DNA from: Actinomyces sp. oral taxon 414
GTDB lineage: Bacteria > Actinomycetota > Actinomycetes > Actinomycetales > Actinomycetaceae
Direction of reading: 5' to 3'
Assembly: GCF_001278845.1 (NCBI RefSeq)
Contig: NZ_CP012590.1
Coordinates: 1,550,001-1,614,000, forward strand
DNA length: 64,000 nucleotides
The notes beneath the pieces are model-generated. The model saw only the letters and a program-made list of their open reading frames with translations. It had not been told where the DNA came from and ran no database searches. Positions 62,569 to 64,000 of this stretch are shown one piece after another. Every line of letters starts with the position of its first letter. Within the stretch, counting starts at the first letter, position 1. A program made the translations under genes and the position numbers.

Positions 62569-63126
62569 TCAGGCCGGGCGCATGACCAGGCGCGCGACGA
62601 TGGGCAGCGGGTCGTCCGCGAGCCTGCCGTAGATCAGGACGTCCTCGCGCCCGCCGTCCGGGGCGAGGAGCCGCTCGCGCAGCGTGCCCTCCTGGAGGAA
62701 CCCGGCGGCCCGCGCGACGTTGCCGGCGTGGCGGTCGCCCGCCACGTGCTCCAGGTCCAGGCGGTCCAGGTCGAGGCCGTCCTCACTCAGGGCCCAGTCG
62801 GCGATCGTGGCCACGGCGCGGCGGGTGAGCCCGCGACCGCGGTCGGGCTCGCCCATCCAGTACGTCACGGCGCCCGAGCGGTTGGACTCGTCGACGTCGA
62901 TGGCGACCAGGCCGATGAGCGCGTCGTCGTCCCCCGCGATCGCCCAACCCCGATGCTCCGGACCACTGGAGAGCAGATTGACATAAGCACTCGCCGCCTC
63001 GAGATCCCTCACCTCGCCCTGGCGATCCATGCCCGGCGAGGTCTCGAAGACGCGCAGCACCGCCGCGGCGTCGTCGGCCCTCAGCGGGCGCAGGTGATGG
63101 GACTCGGGTGCTGCTTTGCGTGCCAT
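62569..63126 (-). CDS. GNAT acetyltransferase (RimJ/RimL-like)
   Basis: The 185 residues fit the ribosomal-protein acetyltransferase plan: HHLRPLRADDAAAVLRVFET, ALIGLVAIDVDESNRSGAVT YWMGEPDRGRGLTRRAVATI (the acetyl-CoA loop), and ERLDLEHVAGDRHAGNVARA-like NxxSxxxAxxxGF. It transfers acetyl groups from acetyl-CoA to an amino substrate. It is alone, and the island to its right may begin another accessory stretch. Confidence 0.87.
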   Translation of the reverse strand: MARKAAPESHHLRPLRADDAAAVLRVFETSPGMDRQGEVRDLEAASAYVNLLSSGPEHRGWAIAGDDDALIGLVAIDVDESNRSGAVTYWMGEPDRGRGLTRRAVATIADWALSEDGLDLDRLDLEHVAGDRHAGNVARAAGFLQEGTLRERLLAPDGGREDVLIYGRLADDPLPIVARLVMRPA

Positions 63127-63485
63127 GAGGGCGATTCAACCATCCTCCGCCCCGCTCGCGCACGCCGCATCCCGCCAGGATCACCCGCTGGACGTGCCGT
63201 ACCCCACTTCACCTGCGACATCACCCGGAGCCCCGGGCTCGGCCCGCCCCGAGCCCGTCAGCGTGATAGTCTCCACCTATCTTCTCCTGGCCAAACGCCG
63301 AGCCGGGCCTAACCGAATTCGCGCCCTTCTCCACGAGCACTGACCAAAATACCGAACATCACATCAAAAAACTCAGCCATGGCCTCCCGATTTCCAGTAG
63401 ACTCCCTACTGTTTCTCGAGCCCCGTCACCGCGGCTCGGAAGACGCCTTGCAGCAGAACCATTTGGAGTTCCCAGGAGGAGTGTC
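63127..63485. other. Spacer with AT-rich patch and small palindrome
   Basis: This stretch of 359 bases has no convincing gene. An AT-rich patch (about 63341-63375) and CAGTAG/CTACTG inverted arms (63395-63400 and 63406-63411) precede the zinc-ribbon gene and may mark its promoter and operator. AGGAGGA at 63474-63480 is its ribosome site. Confidence 0.4.
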
Positions 63486-64000
63486 GTGCCGTCCGAAACA
63501 TGTTCCTTGTGTCATAGTGAGATTCCTGAGAACTCTAAGGTCTGCCCGAACTGCAAGGGCGACAGCGGGACGTCCCTGGAGACGATCGCTTGTGCGAGTG
63601 ACGCCGACCGACTTGTCGGGTCCGATGAGGACGCCTACTGGGAACTCGCTCGACACGATGAGGACTACCGAACCCTGTTCGGAGACGCGAAGCATATTCT
63701 AAACTTCCTGCCCGAACTCGGCGATATTGTCAACTCCGTTTTTCCTGAGACTGCCATGGTCGCCGACATCCCCTCCTTCCTTCAGAAAAAGATCGATGAA
63801 GGCGACCTTGCCTTCCAGGTCGATCGGTGCGGTAATGACATCGCGCATCTGGTGGACAGGAACAGGCGAGTGCGCCACGTTCTCAGACTTGATAAGAAGC
63901 GACTCACCCCGGAGATGTCGCAGGCATGGGACAACCTCCGCACCAGGGTGGTGCAGGTCGAGATTATAGGGGCCCTATATGACATCGACCACTCCATCGC
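63486..64000 (+). CDS. Zinc-ribbon protein, truncated by the window end
   Basis: The frame from GTG 63486, six bases after AGGAGGA, is open to the right edge (171 codons seen). The start has a zinc ribbon: CSLCHSEIPENSKVCPNCKG (two CxxC pairs). The rest is acidic and helical (DEDAYWELARHDEDYRTLFG, IVNSVFPETAMVADIPSFLQ, DIAHLVDRNRRVRHVLRLDK), without membrane segments so far. No family is recognised. GC is clearly lower than in its left neighbours, which suggests acquired DNA. Confidence 0.7.
   Translation, partial: MPSETCSLCHSEIPENSKVCPNCKGDSGTSLETIACASDADRLVGSDEDAYWELARHDEDYRTLFGDAKHILNFLPELGDIVNSVFPETAMVADIPSFLQKKIDEGDLAFQVDRCGNDIAHLVDRNRRVRHVLRLDKKRLTPEMSQAWDNLRTRVVQVEIIGALYDIDHSI

Noticed and set aside
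1..64000. tRNA, rRNA or riboswitch genes
   Set aside because: No cloverleaf, rRNA-like or known riboswitch core sequence was seen on either strand by eye; a covariance-model scan would be decisive.

Overview
The window is a high-GC (about 70%) actinobacterial chromosome segment. Several signs point to the order Actinomycetales, most plausibly an Actinomyces-like organism: GTG starts, the garA-ftsR-DUF151-merR block, the zwf-opcA pair, and a type VII secretion (T7SS) ATPase beside WXG100 and Rhs genes. The genus is an inference from gene content, not a measurement.

Layout. (1) 1-12.6 kb, plus strand: a toxin-tip and immunity archipelago. It holds broken Rhs/HINT/toxin C-terminal pieces, each with small immunity-type genes (SUKH-4-like, Imm1-like and several unnamed families), two large paralogues with an internal duplication, and 180-190 bp MITEs. 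(2) 12.7-21.4 kb, minus strand: a T7SS-like operon encoding a long single-pass stalk protein, a periplasmic-binding-type lipoprotein and a 1452-residue FHA-FtsK/SpoIIIE (EccC/EssC-like) ATPase. (3) 21.6-29.9 kb, plus strand: a membrane Ser/Thr kinase, a WXG100 protein and a very large Rhs/YD-repeat effector with a WXG-like N-terminus. The effector is split by two one-base homopolymer expansions, and an insertion sequence sits where its toxin domain should be. (4) 29.9-36.7 kb, plus strand: two IS5-type elements, a TPR array gene cut by one of them, a pentapeptide-like protein, a second HINT-toxin remnant and more immunity genes. (5) 37-63 kb: intact chromosomal genes. These are a quinone reductase/HXXEE/TetR group, a macro-domain protein, a Dcu transporter, a HAD phosphatase, an S4 protein, an HNH nuclease, opcA-zwf diverging from gnd, garA-ftsR-DUF151-merR, an Hsp70-like protein, a phosphate transporter, a sucrose module (GH32, PTS EIIBCA, LacI), an SGNH hydrolase, an ABC exporter pair and a GNAT acetyltransferase. 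(6) A zinc-ribbon protein runs off the right edge.

How it fits together. The ATPase, stalk, lipoprotein, kinase and WXG100 genes look like a compact secretion machine. The Rhs protein would be its cargo. The flanking promoterless toxin tips and immunity genes would be a reservoir of alternative C-termini and protections. The FHA domain on the ATPase and the kinase encoded just across the divergent promoter suggest phosphorylation control of secretion.

Frameshifts, nonsense mutations and insertions are concentrated in the toxin regions, while the roughly 26 kb chromosomal half shows none that I can see. I therefore read the damage as real decay or phase variation rather than poor sequence. 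All family names come from motif recognition by eye, without database searches.
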